Positions 17,605 to 26,035 of a stretch of 57,083 bases of DNA are shown here, in pieces. Location of the stretch: assembly GCA_031276815.1 (NCBI GenBank), contig JAISMJ010000056.1:1-57083 (forward strand), written 5' to 3'. Position 1 is the stretch's first letter. The number at the start of each line of letters is the position of its first letter. Under the pieces are notes generated by a model. That model was not told the origin of the DNA, did no database searches, and saw nothing but the letters and a program-made list of their open reading frames with translations. The DNA is from Treponema sp. (GTDB taxonomy: Bacteria; Spirochaetota; Spirochaetia; Treponematales; Breznakiellaceae). Both the position numbers and the translations under genes were made by a program.

Positions 17605-18024
17605 ATGTCACATACAGAAAAAAAGAATAAACCTCGCATGGTAACATTCAGTGAGACGTGTAGGTTTGATGGGTTGCTCAAATTCAAGGAGAGTCTGTGT
17701 ATTAAGGGACAGTTTCACGGAACCATAGACGCCCAGGGTGCGCTCATTGTCGATAAGAATGCGGTTGTCGAAGCGGATCATATATTTGTAACATCGCTCA
17801 TCGTATACGGGCGGGTTACCGGCATGGTGAGAGCCGCCGATAAGGTGGACCTGTTTCCGGGCGCGGAAATGCACGGCGATATTACCACAGCCCGTTTCCG
17901 CATAGCGGACGGCGTTATCTTTGAAGGGCAATGTAGCATGACAGGCGTTGACAAAGACATAGAGATATTTTTGCGACCCACGGATGAGATAAGAGCGGAA
18001 CTTCAAGGGCAAAGCCTCGAATAG
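17605..18024 (+). CDS. Bactofilin-family cytoskeletal protein
   Basis: 139 residues from the ATG at 17605; a longer frame from 17542 would swallow the promoter. The core LCIKGQFHGTIDAQGALIVDKNAVVEADHIFV ... GRVTGMVRAADKVDLFPGAEMHGDITTARFRIADGVIFEG is the right-handed beta-helix repeat of bactofilins (DUF583). These polymerise without nucleotide and organise the cell envelope or shape. A short polar N-terminus precedes it. Leaderless expression is likely. A decayed TnpB element follows. Confidence 0.88.
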   Translation: MSHTEKKNKPRMVTFSETCRFDGLLKFKESLCIKGQFHGTIDAQGALIVDKNAVVEADHIFVTSLIVYGRVTGMVRAADKVDLFPGAEMHGDITTARFRIADGVIFEGQCSMTGVDKDIEIFLRPTDEIRAELQGQSLE

Positions 18025-18189
18025 GATGAAAGAAACCGTATCGGAGATTTGACGCACACTCGCCTCTTTATAAGAGGTTGCCGTCCAACCCAATGCTTTA
18101 GCTGTGGGATATACGGCGCAAGGGGTGATTATCTAAATAATAATACATGACTTGCTTTTTACAAAAACATGGGTTACACTATCTGTACG

Positions 18190-18584
18190 ATGAACATACA
18201 GAGGACATTGAAATCCGGAATACATCCACAATTCCGAACATCGTGGCTTCCTGAACAAGACGCTCGACTGCCGCCGCTTTTTTGTATAACCACATGGTGA
18301 ATGAGCTGATAGAAACCTACAACGACTTGAAAGAGAACAAAGAAGCCTTGTATACCCACACGTACAAGACAAAGAAAGCATATAAGGCACATCAACGGGA
18401 TATGAATGGAGCGATACTTCTGAAGAAGTACGAAGAAGAGATACTGTTGCGACGACAGGAATAGAGACCTATGGATAGGGGAGTGCTGGCTGCTATTGAG
18501 CGTAGCGGTGAAACTCCCGTAGCAAGACCGCGTAAGCGGAAGGAAGTGGGCAAAAGTATTCAGAACGAACAAGTCCGCGGCTAG
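18190..18584 (+). pseudogene. tnpB: Decayed IS200/IS605-family tnpB
   Basis: Three fragments of a TnpB protein follow each other in different frames. First MNIQRTLKSGIHP; then, after a frameshift, FLNKTLDCRRF; then, after another, FLYNHMVNELIETYNDLKENKEALYTHTY, which is the usual TnpB N-terminal region. A large internal deletion removes the RuvC core. A C-terminal tail follows, PVARPRKRKEVGKSIQNEQ, ending at a TAG at 18582. It is clearly dead as a nuclease gene. Confidence 0.75.
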
Positions 18585-18615
18585 CCGTGACGGCTTTAGC
18601 CGGAGGTAGCTGACT
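18190..18615 (+). mobile_element. Remnant of an IS200/IS605-like element with its right end
   Basis: It contains the tnpB relic and, just after, the right-end-like stem GGCTAGCC/GGCTTTAGCC followed by GGAGGTAGCTGAC at 18603-18615. No tnpA is present. The left end cannot be fixed. Confidence 0.55.
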
Positions 18616-18661
18616 TTCTAACTATATCATGGAATCAAACGTTTTTAGGAGGAATTTGTTT

Positions 18662-20410
18662 ATGAAGAATAACGATAGTATAGATGTAGAATCATCCTTG
18701 GCAGACGATCTGTCGGATGAAAATGTTGTGCAATCGGCGCAAGATTCATCTAACGATACTGACGTTTCTGGTGTGGAAACGTCTACAGACGGGTCCGAAT
18801 ACGGAGAGAATGTGGACGCTCCGGCGGAAATGGAAAAAACTGGACGGGTAATCATTAGAGCACGATCCAAAAGATCCACAACCGATGTACGAGAGAACAA
18901 AGCTGCAAATGGCGCAATGAACGGAGAAGAACCGGCGACAGAAAATACCGATTCGTTACAAAAAACGATACGTCCGCGCCGTGCCTTTACCCGAAGCGTA
19001 CAGAATCGCAGTGCGGAATCCTCATCCGGCTCGGATGCTCCTGCTCCGCAATTTATGCCGCCTATACCGAAATTGCCCTCCATGCCTGATCTGTATGGAA
19101 AACCGGAACCGCGTAACGAGGACACCAGCAAGCCCCGTTTATGTATTAACGAGCTTATCCGTCTCAATATGATAGATCTGCGGGAACTTGCCTCATATTA
19201 CGGTATTTCGCATGAAGCGCTGGTTAATTTAAAAAAACAGGAAGTGATCTTTACTGTTCTTAAAAGCCACACGGAACGCGGCGGCGTCATCTACGCGTAT
19301 GGTTCTCTTGAAATCCTGCCGGATGGCTACGGTTTCCTTCGCAGCCCCCAGAACTCGTATCTTCCCGGACCCGACGACGTCTATATAAGTCCCAGCCAGA
19401 TACGACTCTTTGCGCTTAAAACGGGCGACACGGTCTATGGGCAAATCCGCAGCCCTAAGGAAAATGAACGGTTCTTCGCCATGCTTCATGTGGAAACCGT
19501 AAATTACGATTCTCCAACTACAGCTCAGAACCGTATCCCGTTTGATAACCTTACCCCATTGTACCCTAACAAAAAGCTCGACCTTGAAACCATTACCGAA
19601 GACATATCTACCCGTATCATCAACCTTTTTTGTCCCATCGGTAAGGGTCAGCGCGCGCTTATCGTAGCTCCGCCTCGTACCGGTAAAACTATTATGATGC
19701 AAAAAATAGCTAATGCTATCACCCAGAACCATCCGGAAGTCTATCTTATTGTGCTACTCATTGACGAGCGTCCGGAAGAAGTTACTGATATGGAACGCAC
19801 GGTACGCGCCGAGGTTATCTCTTCGACGTTTGACGAACAGGCATCCCGACATGTACAAGTTACGGAAATGGTGCTTGAAAAGGCAAAACGTCTTGTGGAA
19901 CACAAGAAAGACGTGGTTATTCTGCTTGACTCTATCACCCGTTTGGCGCGCGCCTATAACCAGACCGTGCCTGCGTCCGGAAAAATACTCTCCGGCGGCG
20001 TTGACTCAAATGCGCTCCACAAGCCAAAACGGTTCTTCGGCGCCGCCCGTAACATAGAGGAAGGCGGCAGCCTCACTATCATATCCACCGCGCTCATCGA
20101 AACCGGTAGCCGTATGGACGAGGTTATTTTCGAGGAATTCAAAGGTACCGGCAATCTTGAAATTAACCTTGACCGTCGCATTTCCGATCGCCGTCTCTTC
20201 CCTGCTATCAATATCAAGAAGTCCGGTACACGCAAGGAAGACCTGCTCCTCACTGAAGACGAAATACAAAAGATGTGGATACTGCGCAAGGTCATCAACT
20301 CTATGGACGATATTGAGATTGTCGAATTGATAGTTGACAAAATGAAGAAAAGTAAGAATAATGAAGCATTCCTCAAGTCAATGAACACTGGTGGGACAGG
20401 CTCGGTATAA
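18662..20410 (+). CDS. rho: Transcription termination factor Rho with long acidic N-terminal extension
   Basis: 582 residues, well above the usual 420. Residues 1 to about 155 are low-complexity and acidic, then basic, and not part of standard Rho. From about 160 come the N-terminal helix bundle ([20 protein letters not shown]), the RNA-binding cold-shock fold ([26 protein letters not shown]), Walker A APPRTGKT near 338, Walker [11 protein letters not shown] and the Q-/R-loop segment [32 protein letters not shown]. Rho is a hexameric RNA helicase that ends transcription. AGGAGG favours the ATG at 18662 over 18629. Confidence 0.95.
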   Translation: MKNNDSIDVESSLADDLSDENVVQSAQDSSNDTDVSGVETSTDGSEYGENVDAPAEMEKTGRVIIRARSKRSTTDVRENKAANGAMNGEEPATENTDSLQKTIRPRRAFTRSVQNRSAESSSGSDAPAPQFMPPIPKLPSMPDLYGKPEPRNEDTSKPRLCINELIRLNMIDLRELASYYGISHEALVNLKKQEVIFTVLKSHTERGGVIYAYGSLEILPDGYGFLRSPQNSYLPGPDDVYISPSQIRLFALKTGDTVYGQIRSPKENERFFAMLHVETVNYDSPTTAQNRIPFDNLTPLYPNKKLDLETITEDISTRIINLFCPIGKGQRALIVAPPRTGKTIMMQKIANAITQNHPEVYLIVLLIDERPEEVTDMERTVRAEVISSTFDEQASRHVQVTEMVLEKAKRLVEHKKDVVILLDSITRLARAYNQTVPASGKILSGGVDSNALHKPKRFFGAARNIEEGGSLTIISTALIETGSRMDEVIFEEFKGTGNLEINLDRRISDRRLFPAINIKKSGTRKEDLLLTEDEIQKMWILRKVINSMDDIEIVELIVDKMKKSKNNEAFLKSMNTGGTGSV

Positions 20411-20516
20411 CGAGTGATCGTAACTGTTCAATATGTTCAGCAACAAGGAATGTGTATGTGTCGATATATTTTGCGGCGATACCGCCGCTATCACTATTAA
20501 TTAATAGGAGCAACTT

Positions 20517-20720
20517 ATGCAGACAGGAATTCATCCCAAGTATGGATTAGCAAAAATTACGTGCGCGTGTGGCAATGTCATTGAGACCCGCTCAACAGTT
20601 AAAGATATTCACGTTGAAATTTGTTCGGCGTGCCATCCGTTTTTTACCGGCAAACAAAAGCTGGTAGATACCGCAGGGCGTATTGAACGGTTCCGCAGGA
20701 AGTACAATATCAAGGACTAA
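20517..20720 (+). CDS. rpmE: Ribosomal protein L31 (zinc-binding type)
   Basis: 67 residues starting [10 protein letters not shown]. Four cysteines (CACG near 16-18 and [13 protein letters not shown] near 37-40) make this the C+ zinc form. TAGGAG lies before the ATG. It follows rho, an arrangement also common elsewhere. Length is normal. Confidence 0.95.
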   Translation: MQTGIHPKYGLAKITCACGNVIETRSTVKDIHVEICSACHPFFTGKQKLVDTAGRIERFRRKYNIKD

Positions 20721-20737
20721 ACTCGTATGTATCTAAA

Positions 20738-20803
20738 ATAGCCCCTAGAAATGCTTGTGGTGAAATTTGTACATCCATGAAAAAGACTGTTTTTAGAGGC
20801 TAT
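20738..20803 (+). other. Imperfect inverted repeat after rpmE
   Basis: ATAGCCCCTAGAAA (from 20738) can pair with TTTTTAGAGGCTAT (to 20803) at 12 of 14 positions around a loop of about 38 bases. It may end the rho-rpmE transcript; no T-run follows. Confidence 0.3.
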
Positions 20804-20900
20804 CGCGTTATGATTATGAGTGTTGTTTATGGAATGTGAGTGATATTTTCGATTTTTAATGTACAACATCGGTTTTTTGTAGAATCGTCGCAATGTATTC

Positions 20901-20928
20901 TTGACCTTCTCTTATAATTTGATATACT
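20901..20928 (+). promoter_or_regulatory. Promoter giving a near-leaderless mRNA (519-residue unknown)
   Basis: TTGACC (20901-20906), 16 bases, TATACT (20923-20928), then eight bases to the ATG at 20937. No Shine-Dalgarno. The TTG of the -35 box is in frame with the gene. Confidence 0.6.
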
Positions 20929-20936
20929 ATAGAAAT

Positions 20937-22496
20937 ATGGCTCTATATTTTTTAGAAAAGGTGCAATCTTTTTTCTTACAATTAATCAATTCGGGATCAA
21001 AGTGTGATGTCGACAAAAAAAGATTATTAAAAATGGTAGCTCGTGATATTGCACAAAGCAGATATAAAAATTTATTCAAAATAAAAACCGAAGAAGTCGA
21101 AATTGAGATGGGTAAGTTTTTTTTTACTATTTACAAGACCATCGGTAAAGCGCAAATATATCTTTCAAAAGCGGAACATTCTTCACAACTGAAGAGGTGT
21201 GTTATCGAGAGTTTTATGGATAACAAACTACTCGGCATACCGTCTCGTCTTACGGCGCGTTCCATTGAGGAACGGGGAAAGACCATGCGTCCTGAAGAAT
21301 TAGAAGTTCAGGTAAAAAAGGAAATTGACGCCCTTTCTAATGCATTCGATGTCGAGACTGTTAGGATCATTGATGGATGTTATAATACGATTCTGCGCTT
21401 AATCAATTTTATTATGTTTGATTACTATAGCTTGCTCACTCAATTTGACAGCAATATACCAGAACATGATTTTAACTATCAGCCGGAGTATAGGCGTATA
21501 CTCGGAGAAAAAATTTCCGATAATCTCAAAGATTTTATGGAAGTAGCGTATGCGGTGGATATGGGCTTGGACTGGAAGTACGCAATCAAAATAATCAACG
21601 TATACAAGAATTTGGAACTCATTTCTGTTGATGAGTGGAATAAGCTGCTTGTTAAACTGCAAGATGTACAAAGCGCAAGTATTTTCTTGCTTATTGTTCG
21701 TTTTGTCGATAAATCTCCGGCATGGCAGGTGAAACCAAATATCCCGAAAGAGCATATTATTGATACGTGGCTTGAAGAGATACGCCTTGAGGCGTATGAA
21801 GCGCTTGAAAAGCTCCTCAATACACGGAGGAATGCAGCGGTTACAGCGATTGCAACGCAAATTTTCGGTACTATGAATATCTCCAAACTGACAAATTATA
21901 CGGAAGAAATGACCACAGGTTTTTTCGCAAAAAAACTTGAAGGCTATACTCATACTATCGAAATGCGTTATCTAAAGGCTTTCATGCAGCTTATCTTTAA
22001 GAACGAAATCTATCCTGTATGCGAAATTTTTTTAATCAAAGGACAGTGGGTAAACCACCCCTTATCCCAGCAGATGTCTGAAGCAGCGCATTCGCTTATG
22101 ACAATCTCCGAAAAAATTGACGCTTTTGATAAGTCTCTTGGTACTTCAAACGAATATGGGGATAAGATCAGACTGTACGTAACAAAATCGGATCGTGAAA
22201 AGAGCTATATAAAATATTCTAATAATCTCTTCAGAAACGTGAACAATAATGCTCAAAGCATCATCAACAGCGCAGGACAATCGCTCATCATTATTGGAAA
22301 ATATATTAAAGCTTTCCTTGATGATAAACAGAAAAAAAAACACGACTTTATCATAAACTGGAAAGAAATAACAGCGGCGGCTGATGTGGATATTTCTATA
22401 ACACTACAGAATTGCTACCAAAAAATCTACGACATAGTACGGCTGTTTCAAATTTTTTCAAAACCGCTGGATACCGCAAAAAAAGATAAGGAATAG
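20937..22496 (+). CDS. Large cytosolic spirochaete-type protein of unknown function (DUF5312-like)
   Basis: 519 residues from the ATG at 20937. No signal peptide, membrane segment or catalytic motif is seen. It is mostly alpha-helical with long charged helices, a middle portion rich in Trp/Tyr, and a lysine-rich end. I recall similar spirochaete proteins under DUF5312, with only moderate certainty. It is AT-richer than the neighbours upstream. It is expressed from its own leaderless-type promoter and followed after 39 bases by the thioesterase gene. Confidence 0.6.
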   Translation: MALYFLEKVQSFFLQLINSGSKCDVDKKRLLKMVARDIAQSRYKNLFKIKTEEVEIEMGKFFFTIYKTIGKAQIYLSKAEHSSQLKRCVIESFMDNKLLGIPSRLTARSIEERGKTMRPEELEVQVKKEIDALSNAFDVETVRIIDGCYNTILRLINFIMFDYYSLLTQFDSNIPEHDFNYQPEYRRILGEKISDNLKDFMEVAYAVDMGLDWKYAIKIINVYKNLELISVDEWNKLLVKLQDVQSASIFLLIVRFVDKSPAWQVKPNIPKEHIIDTWLEEIRLEAYEALEKLLNTRRNAAVTAIATQIFGTMNISKLTNYTEEMTTGFFAKKLEGYTHTIEMRYLKAFMQLIFKNEIYPVCEIFLIKGQWVNHPLSQQMSEAAHSLMTISEKIDAFDKSLGTSNEYGDKIRLYVTKSDREKSYIKYSNNLFRNVNNNAQSIINSAGQSLIIIGKYIKAFLDDKQKKKHDFIINWKEITAAADVDISITLQNCYQKIYDIVRLFQIFSKPLDTAKKDKE

Positions 22497-22535
22497 GGAT
22501 AGGGCGAAAATTCAACCGACTTGAGGTAGGATACT

Positions 22536-23291
22536 ATGGCAGATATTAGCACACAAGAAATCTCCGTTGGTTTTGGAGACATTGATACTTCGGACAGGCT
22601 TACACTTGCACGAACATTTGACTACTTTCAGGAAGTAGCAATTAACCACGCGGAGGATTTGGGAGTAGGACGCACAGCTATGGCGGAGAGTGGGCATGTA
22701 TGGATACTTTCGCGGAGTAGCGTGCTTATGGAAAAGCGCCCCGCATTTCACGATAAAATAATAATACGGAGTTGGCCCCGAGGCTGGGAAAAACTTTTTG
22801 CCAAAAGGGATTATGATATTCAGGACATGGCAGGTAACATCCTTGTACGGGGTCGTAGTGGCTGGCTGATCGTTGATAGGGAGACGCATCGCCCCTTGCG
22901 CCCCCAGTTTATAGTAGATACATTGCCTGAAAACGACGGACGTGATGCATTACACGAAATCGTGAGCCTTAATACGAGAGAACATCTTGAGTTTGCGGGG
23001 GAACGGATACCATGCTATTCGGACATTGACTATAACGGACATGTCAATAACGCTCGTTATGTGCAGTGGATTCAAGATATTACGGACCCGGACGTGTTTG
23101 TACAGGCAGATAGTATGAGGCTCGACATCAATTACATACGAGAAACACGACTCCATGAATCGGTTGAATTGTGGAAATCGCCGATAGATCAGGGGTTTGC
23201 CTATGAAGGCAGAAAAAAAGGTGCGGCGCAATCTGAAGATAGGGTGGCGGTATTTCGCGCTGAGTTAAGAGTGTATGCTAGTATCTCTTGA
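22536..23291 (+). CDS. Acyl-ACP thioesterase
   Basis: 251 residues with two hot-dog halves. Half 1 has DTSDRLTLARTFDYFQEVAINHAEDLGVG; half 2 has YSDIDYNGHVNNARYVQWIQD, the conserved Asp/Asn/His catalytic region of the FatA/FatB family. It releases fatty acids from acyl carrier protein in the cytosol. GAGGTAGGA is close to the ATG. The end overlaps the next gene by 17 bases. Confidence 0.88.
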   Translation: MADISTQEISVGFGDIDTSDRLTLARTFDYFQEVAINHAEDLGVGRTAMAESGHVWILSRSSVLMEKRPAFHDKIIIRSWPRGWEKLFAKRDYDIQDMAGNILVRGRSGWLIVDRETHRPLRPQFIVDTLPENDGRDALHEIVSLNTREHLEFAGERIPCYSDIDYNGHVNNARYVQWIQDITDPDVFVQADSMRLDINYIRETRLHESVELWKSPIDQGFAYEGRKKGAAQSEDRVAVFRAELRVYASIS

Positions 23292-24021
23292 AGCTGTTCC
23301 CCGTAATGCCGAATCGCTTGCCCAAATATCCAAGACCGTACAGAATTGCTCTGCCATACATAATATCAACATTCCTGACTTGCTTCGCTTTCCCCTGCGT
23401 TCATGGGATGCTTGTACCAGTCTTGCTGTGAAGTTGCCGGACAAGACTTTTATTCCCCACATCAGAGCTATAGATTTTGACATGGAAACGCCTTTCCCGC
23501 TCACTGCATTGTTCCGTTCAAAAAATATAACGAATATTCTTGTCATTGCGGGAGATCCGCCGAAAGAATCATCTTATCACGTATGCTACCCCACACAGAC
23601 TGTCCCATTTATCAAGAAGCTCAAGAAGGAAATGCCCGAACTGCGAATCTACGCCGCATTTGATCCGTACCGGTCAAATATTAGATACGAGCTTGACTAT
23701 CTGCGAGAAAAGGAAGACGCCGGAGCCACAGGTTTTATGAGTCAGCCGTTCTTTGATATCAGGCTTCTTGAAATATACGCGGAATATCTTGAAGGTAAAG
23801 ATGTATTTTGGGGCATCTCTCCTGTTCTTTTGTCGCAGAGCCGCAATTATTGGGAAGAGCGCAACCGTGCGATATTTCCCAAGAGTTTTGAACCAACGAT
23901 GGCTTGGAATACCCGGTTCGGCAGACAGGTGATTGATTTTTGTAGAGAGCGGAACTTTAATTTATACCTTATGCCCATCAAAGTCGATATGTCAGCATAT
24001 CTTGCTGGGTTATTCGAATGA
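23275..24021 (+). CDS. Methylenetetrahydrofolate reductase-family protein
   Basis: 248 residues, shorter than the usual 290. LVSLEAVPRN has the catalytic glutamate seen as SFEFFPP in MetF, VIAGDPPKE has the flavin-contacting aspartate, and GATGFMSQPFFD matches the Q-containing substrate loop. It should reduce methylene-THF to methyl-THF in the one-carbon route with FolD. The start lies inside the thioesterase gene. A physiological role in methionine synthesis or in acetogenesis cannot be decided from the sequence. Confidence 0.8.
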   Translation: MLVSLEAVPRNAESLAQISKTVQNCSAIHNINIPDLLRFPLRSWDACTSLAVKLPDKTFIPHIRAIDFDMETPFPLTALFRSKNITNILVIAGDPPKESSYHVCYPTQTVPFIKKLKKEMPELRIYAAFDPYRSNIRYELDYLREKEDAGATGFMSQPFFDIRLLEIYAEYLEGKDVFWGISPVLLSQSRNYWEERNRAIFPKSFEPTMAWNTRFGRQVIDFCRERNFNLYLMPIKVDMSAYLAGLFE

Positions 24022-24196
24022 TAACTCACCTGTAACATTTTCAATTCTTCTCTAAAGGAATCATACGAAATACTTATATGCGCTAATGTAATAAGAGGAT
24101 TAGATAAAGATGTCCATGACGTTGTTTTTGCTTCGATATAGGCACATCCAGTGCCGTATTATATAGGTGTCCCCCCTATTCACAAACATCAAACTA

Positions 24197-24205
24197 TGCT
24201 ATACT
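24197..24205 (+). promoter_or_regulatory. Extended -10 element of the DEAD-box gene
   Basis: TGC plus TATACT (24200-24205), nine bases before the ATG at 24215. The expected leader would be only about three bases. No Shine-Dalgarno is seen. Confidence 0.45.
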
Positions 24206-24214
24206 TGTTTCAAA

Positions 24215-25978
24215 ATGGAATTTACGAAACTGAATTTACACGGCGATTTGCAAAAAGGCATCGCAGAGGCAGGGTACCTGACCTGTACGCCAGTTCAGGA
24301 GCAAGTGCTTACACATGCGTTTAACGGGCAAGACCTCTATGTACAGTCTCAGACCGGTACTGGCAAGACAGCGGCGTTTTTGATCGTTATCTTTCAAAGA
24401 TTTCTCACCGAACCGCTTTTGAAGGGGAAAAAAGCCCTTGTCATGGTGCCGACTCGAGAATTAGCGGTTCAAATTGAGGAAGAGGCAAAACTGCTTGCAA
24501 AATACCTTCCTTTTAAGATCGGGAGTTTTTATGGCGGCGTCGGCTATGGGCAGCAGCAGCAGATATTGCGCGGTACTGTACACGTTTTGGTAGGAACGCC
24601 TGGACGGGTGCTTGACCTAAACGATTCTGGACAGATGAACCTCATGGATATTGCCTTTCTGGTGATTGATGAAGCTGACCGCATGTTTGATATGGGCTTT
24701 TATCCAGATTTACGGAAACTTATCAAAGTGGTGTCGCCTGTCGACCGGCGGCAGACCATGCTTTTCAGCGCGACGCTCAATACGTGGGTGAAAAACCTCG
24801 CGTGGGAATATACAAAAACGCCGTTTGAAATAGAGATTGCGCCGGAAACCATTACGGTTGAGGAGGCTGAACAGCTTCTCTACCATGTGCCGTCCACAGA
24901 CAAAATGAGACTGCTGCTTGGAATCCTTAAACGAGAGCGTCCTGATAGCGCCATCATCTTTTGCAATACCAAACGGTACACAGAAATCATCGCAAAACGT
25001 CTTACTATGAATGATTACAATGTCGAGTTTATCATAGGTGATCTGCCTCAATCCAAGCGGCTCAAAATAATTGAAGACGTGAAGGCAGGTAAGACGCGTT
25101 TCCTCGTCGCCACCGATGTTGCCGCGCGCGGGCTTGACATTGAAGAGCTTGCTCTTGTGATCAATTACGATCTACCCACTGAAGCCGAAAACTATGTTCA
25201 CCGTATAGGGCGTACCGCCCGTGCCGGCAAGACCGGTAAAGCTATCTCTTTTGCCAGTGAGCAGGACGTGTACGAGCTTGCTGCCATTGAACGGTACATT
25301 GAGATGAAGATCCCCTCGAAAATCGCGGGCGAATATCTGTATGCGGAAGATAAGAGCACCGGCAGAAGCGTACGTACAGGCTTTTACGATGAGCAGCAGT
25401 ACGATGAACGGCGTGGCTTCCGTGCAAAAAAAGAAAGAGCATCGGATCAGATTCACCGCAGTGGCAACCGGCGGCAGCGAAAAGAAAGGCAAGAGGATAG
25501 TTCATCGCATGGTATCTCCAGAGATAATATGATGCGTCAAACGCGGAAATCCGGAAAATCAAGTAAGAATGTCCGGCGCGGGTTCCCGTCGGCAGGCGAT
25601 TTTTCGGAGCAAGCGGATACCTTTAACAGCGTTACTCTTTCTTCAATGCCGTTTGAAAAACGGATGGCGTATTACCGCACAAAGTACGATACGCATGCGG
25701 CATCAGACAGCGCGGTGGAAGCTGCCGGATGGCAGCAGGATAAACCGCATGAGGAAGATACCCGTAAGCGGAGAAAACGGCGTTCGCGGCAGAGGAAACG
25801 ATCTTCCGATTCAGCTGCATTACATGAGAGCGTCTCTGCTGTAAAGAGTTCTATTTCGGAGCAAGCTGTGAAAAAAAGCAAACAGGATACACAGACATTG
25901 TTGTCGGTTGCGGACAAACAGCCCACAAAAAAGAGTTTTTTTGCAAAAATCTTCGGAATCTTTAAGAAAGGCGATTGA
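24215..25978 (+). CDS. DEAD-box RNA helicase with basic tail
   Basis: 587 residues from the ATG at 24215. In order: Q motif (TPVQEQVL), Walker A TGTGKT near 51, PTRELAVQ, TPGRVLD, VIDEADRMFDMGF near 150, SAT, then the second RecA domain with ATDVAARGLDIEE and HRIGRTARAGKTG. From about 390 a long Arg/Lys/Ser-rich tail (KRRKRRSRQRKRSS) probably binds RNA. Such proteins act in ribosome assembly, RNA decay or cold adaptation. The core resembles RhlB/RhlE-type proteins, but no specific name is assigned. Confidence 0.92.
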   Translation: MEFTKLNLHGDLQKGIAEAGYLTCTPVQEQVLTHAFNGQDLYVQSQTGTGKTAAFLIVIFQRFLTEPLLKGKKALVMVPTRELAVQIEEEAKLLAKYLPFKIGSFYGGVGYGQQQQILRGTVHVLVGTPGRVLDLNDSGQMNLMDIAFLVIDEADRMFDMGFYPDLRKLIKVVSPVDRRQTMLFSATLNTWVKNLAWEYTKTPFEIEIAPETITVEEAEQLLYHVPSTDKMRLLLGILKRERPDSAIIFCNTKRYTEIIAKRLTMNDYNVEFIIGDLPQSKRLKIIEDVKAGKTRFLVATDVAARGLDIEELALVINYDLPTEAENYVHRIGRTARAGKTGKAISFASEQDVYELAAIERYIEMKIPSKIAGEYLYAEDKSTGRSVRTGFYDEQQYDERRGFRAKKERASDQIHRSGNRRQRKERQEDSSSHGISRDNMMRQTRKSGKSSKNVRRGFPSAGDFSEQADTFNSVTLSSMPFEKRMAYYRTKYDTHAASDSAVEAAGWQQDKPHEEDTRKRRKRRSRQRKRSSDSAALHESVSAVKSSISEQAVKKSKQDTQTLLSVADKQPTKKSFFAKIFGIFKKGD

Positions 25979-26035
25979 TGCATTCCGGGTCGGTACGTGC
26001 CGTTGCCGGATACCGGTTATACAAAGAGGTATAGA

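Larger units (their letters stand above)
18025..18661. other. 637-bp interval with a transposon relic before rho
   Basis: Apart from the tnpB pseudogene and its right end I see no gene. 18060-18120 holds short dyads that may be another worn insertion-element end. The rho leader with AGGAGG is at the right edge. Confidence 0.5.

Noticed and set aside
18282-18464. Independent 60-residue gene
   Set aside because: It matches the N-terminal region of TnpB and is explained as part of the relic.
23275-24021. Evidence for Wood-Ljungdahl acetogenesis from folD plus MTHFR
   Set aside because: Both enzymes serve ordinary one-carbon metabolism; no CO dehydrogenase, formyl-THF synthetase or hydrogenase gene is in the window.
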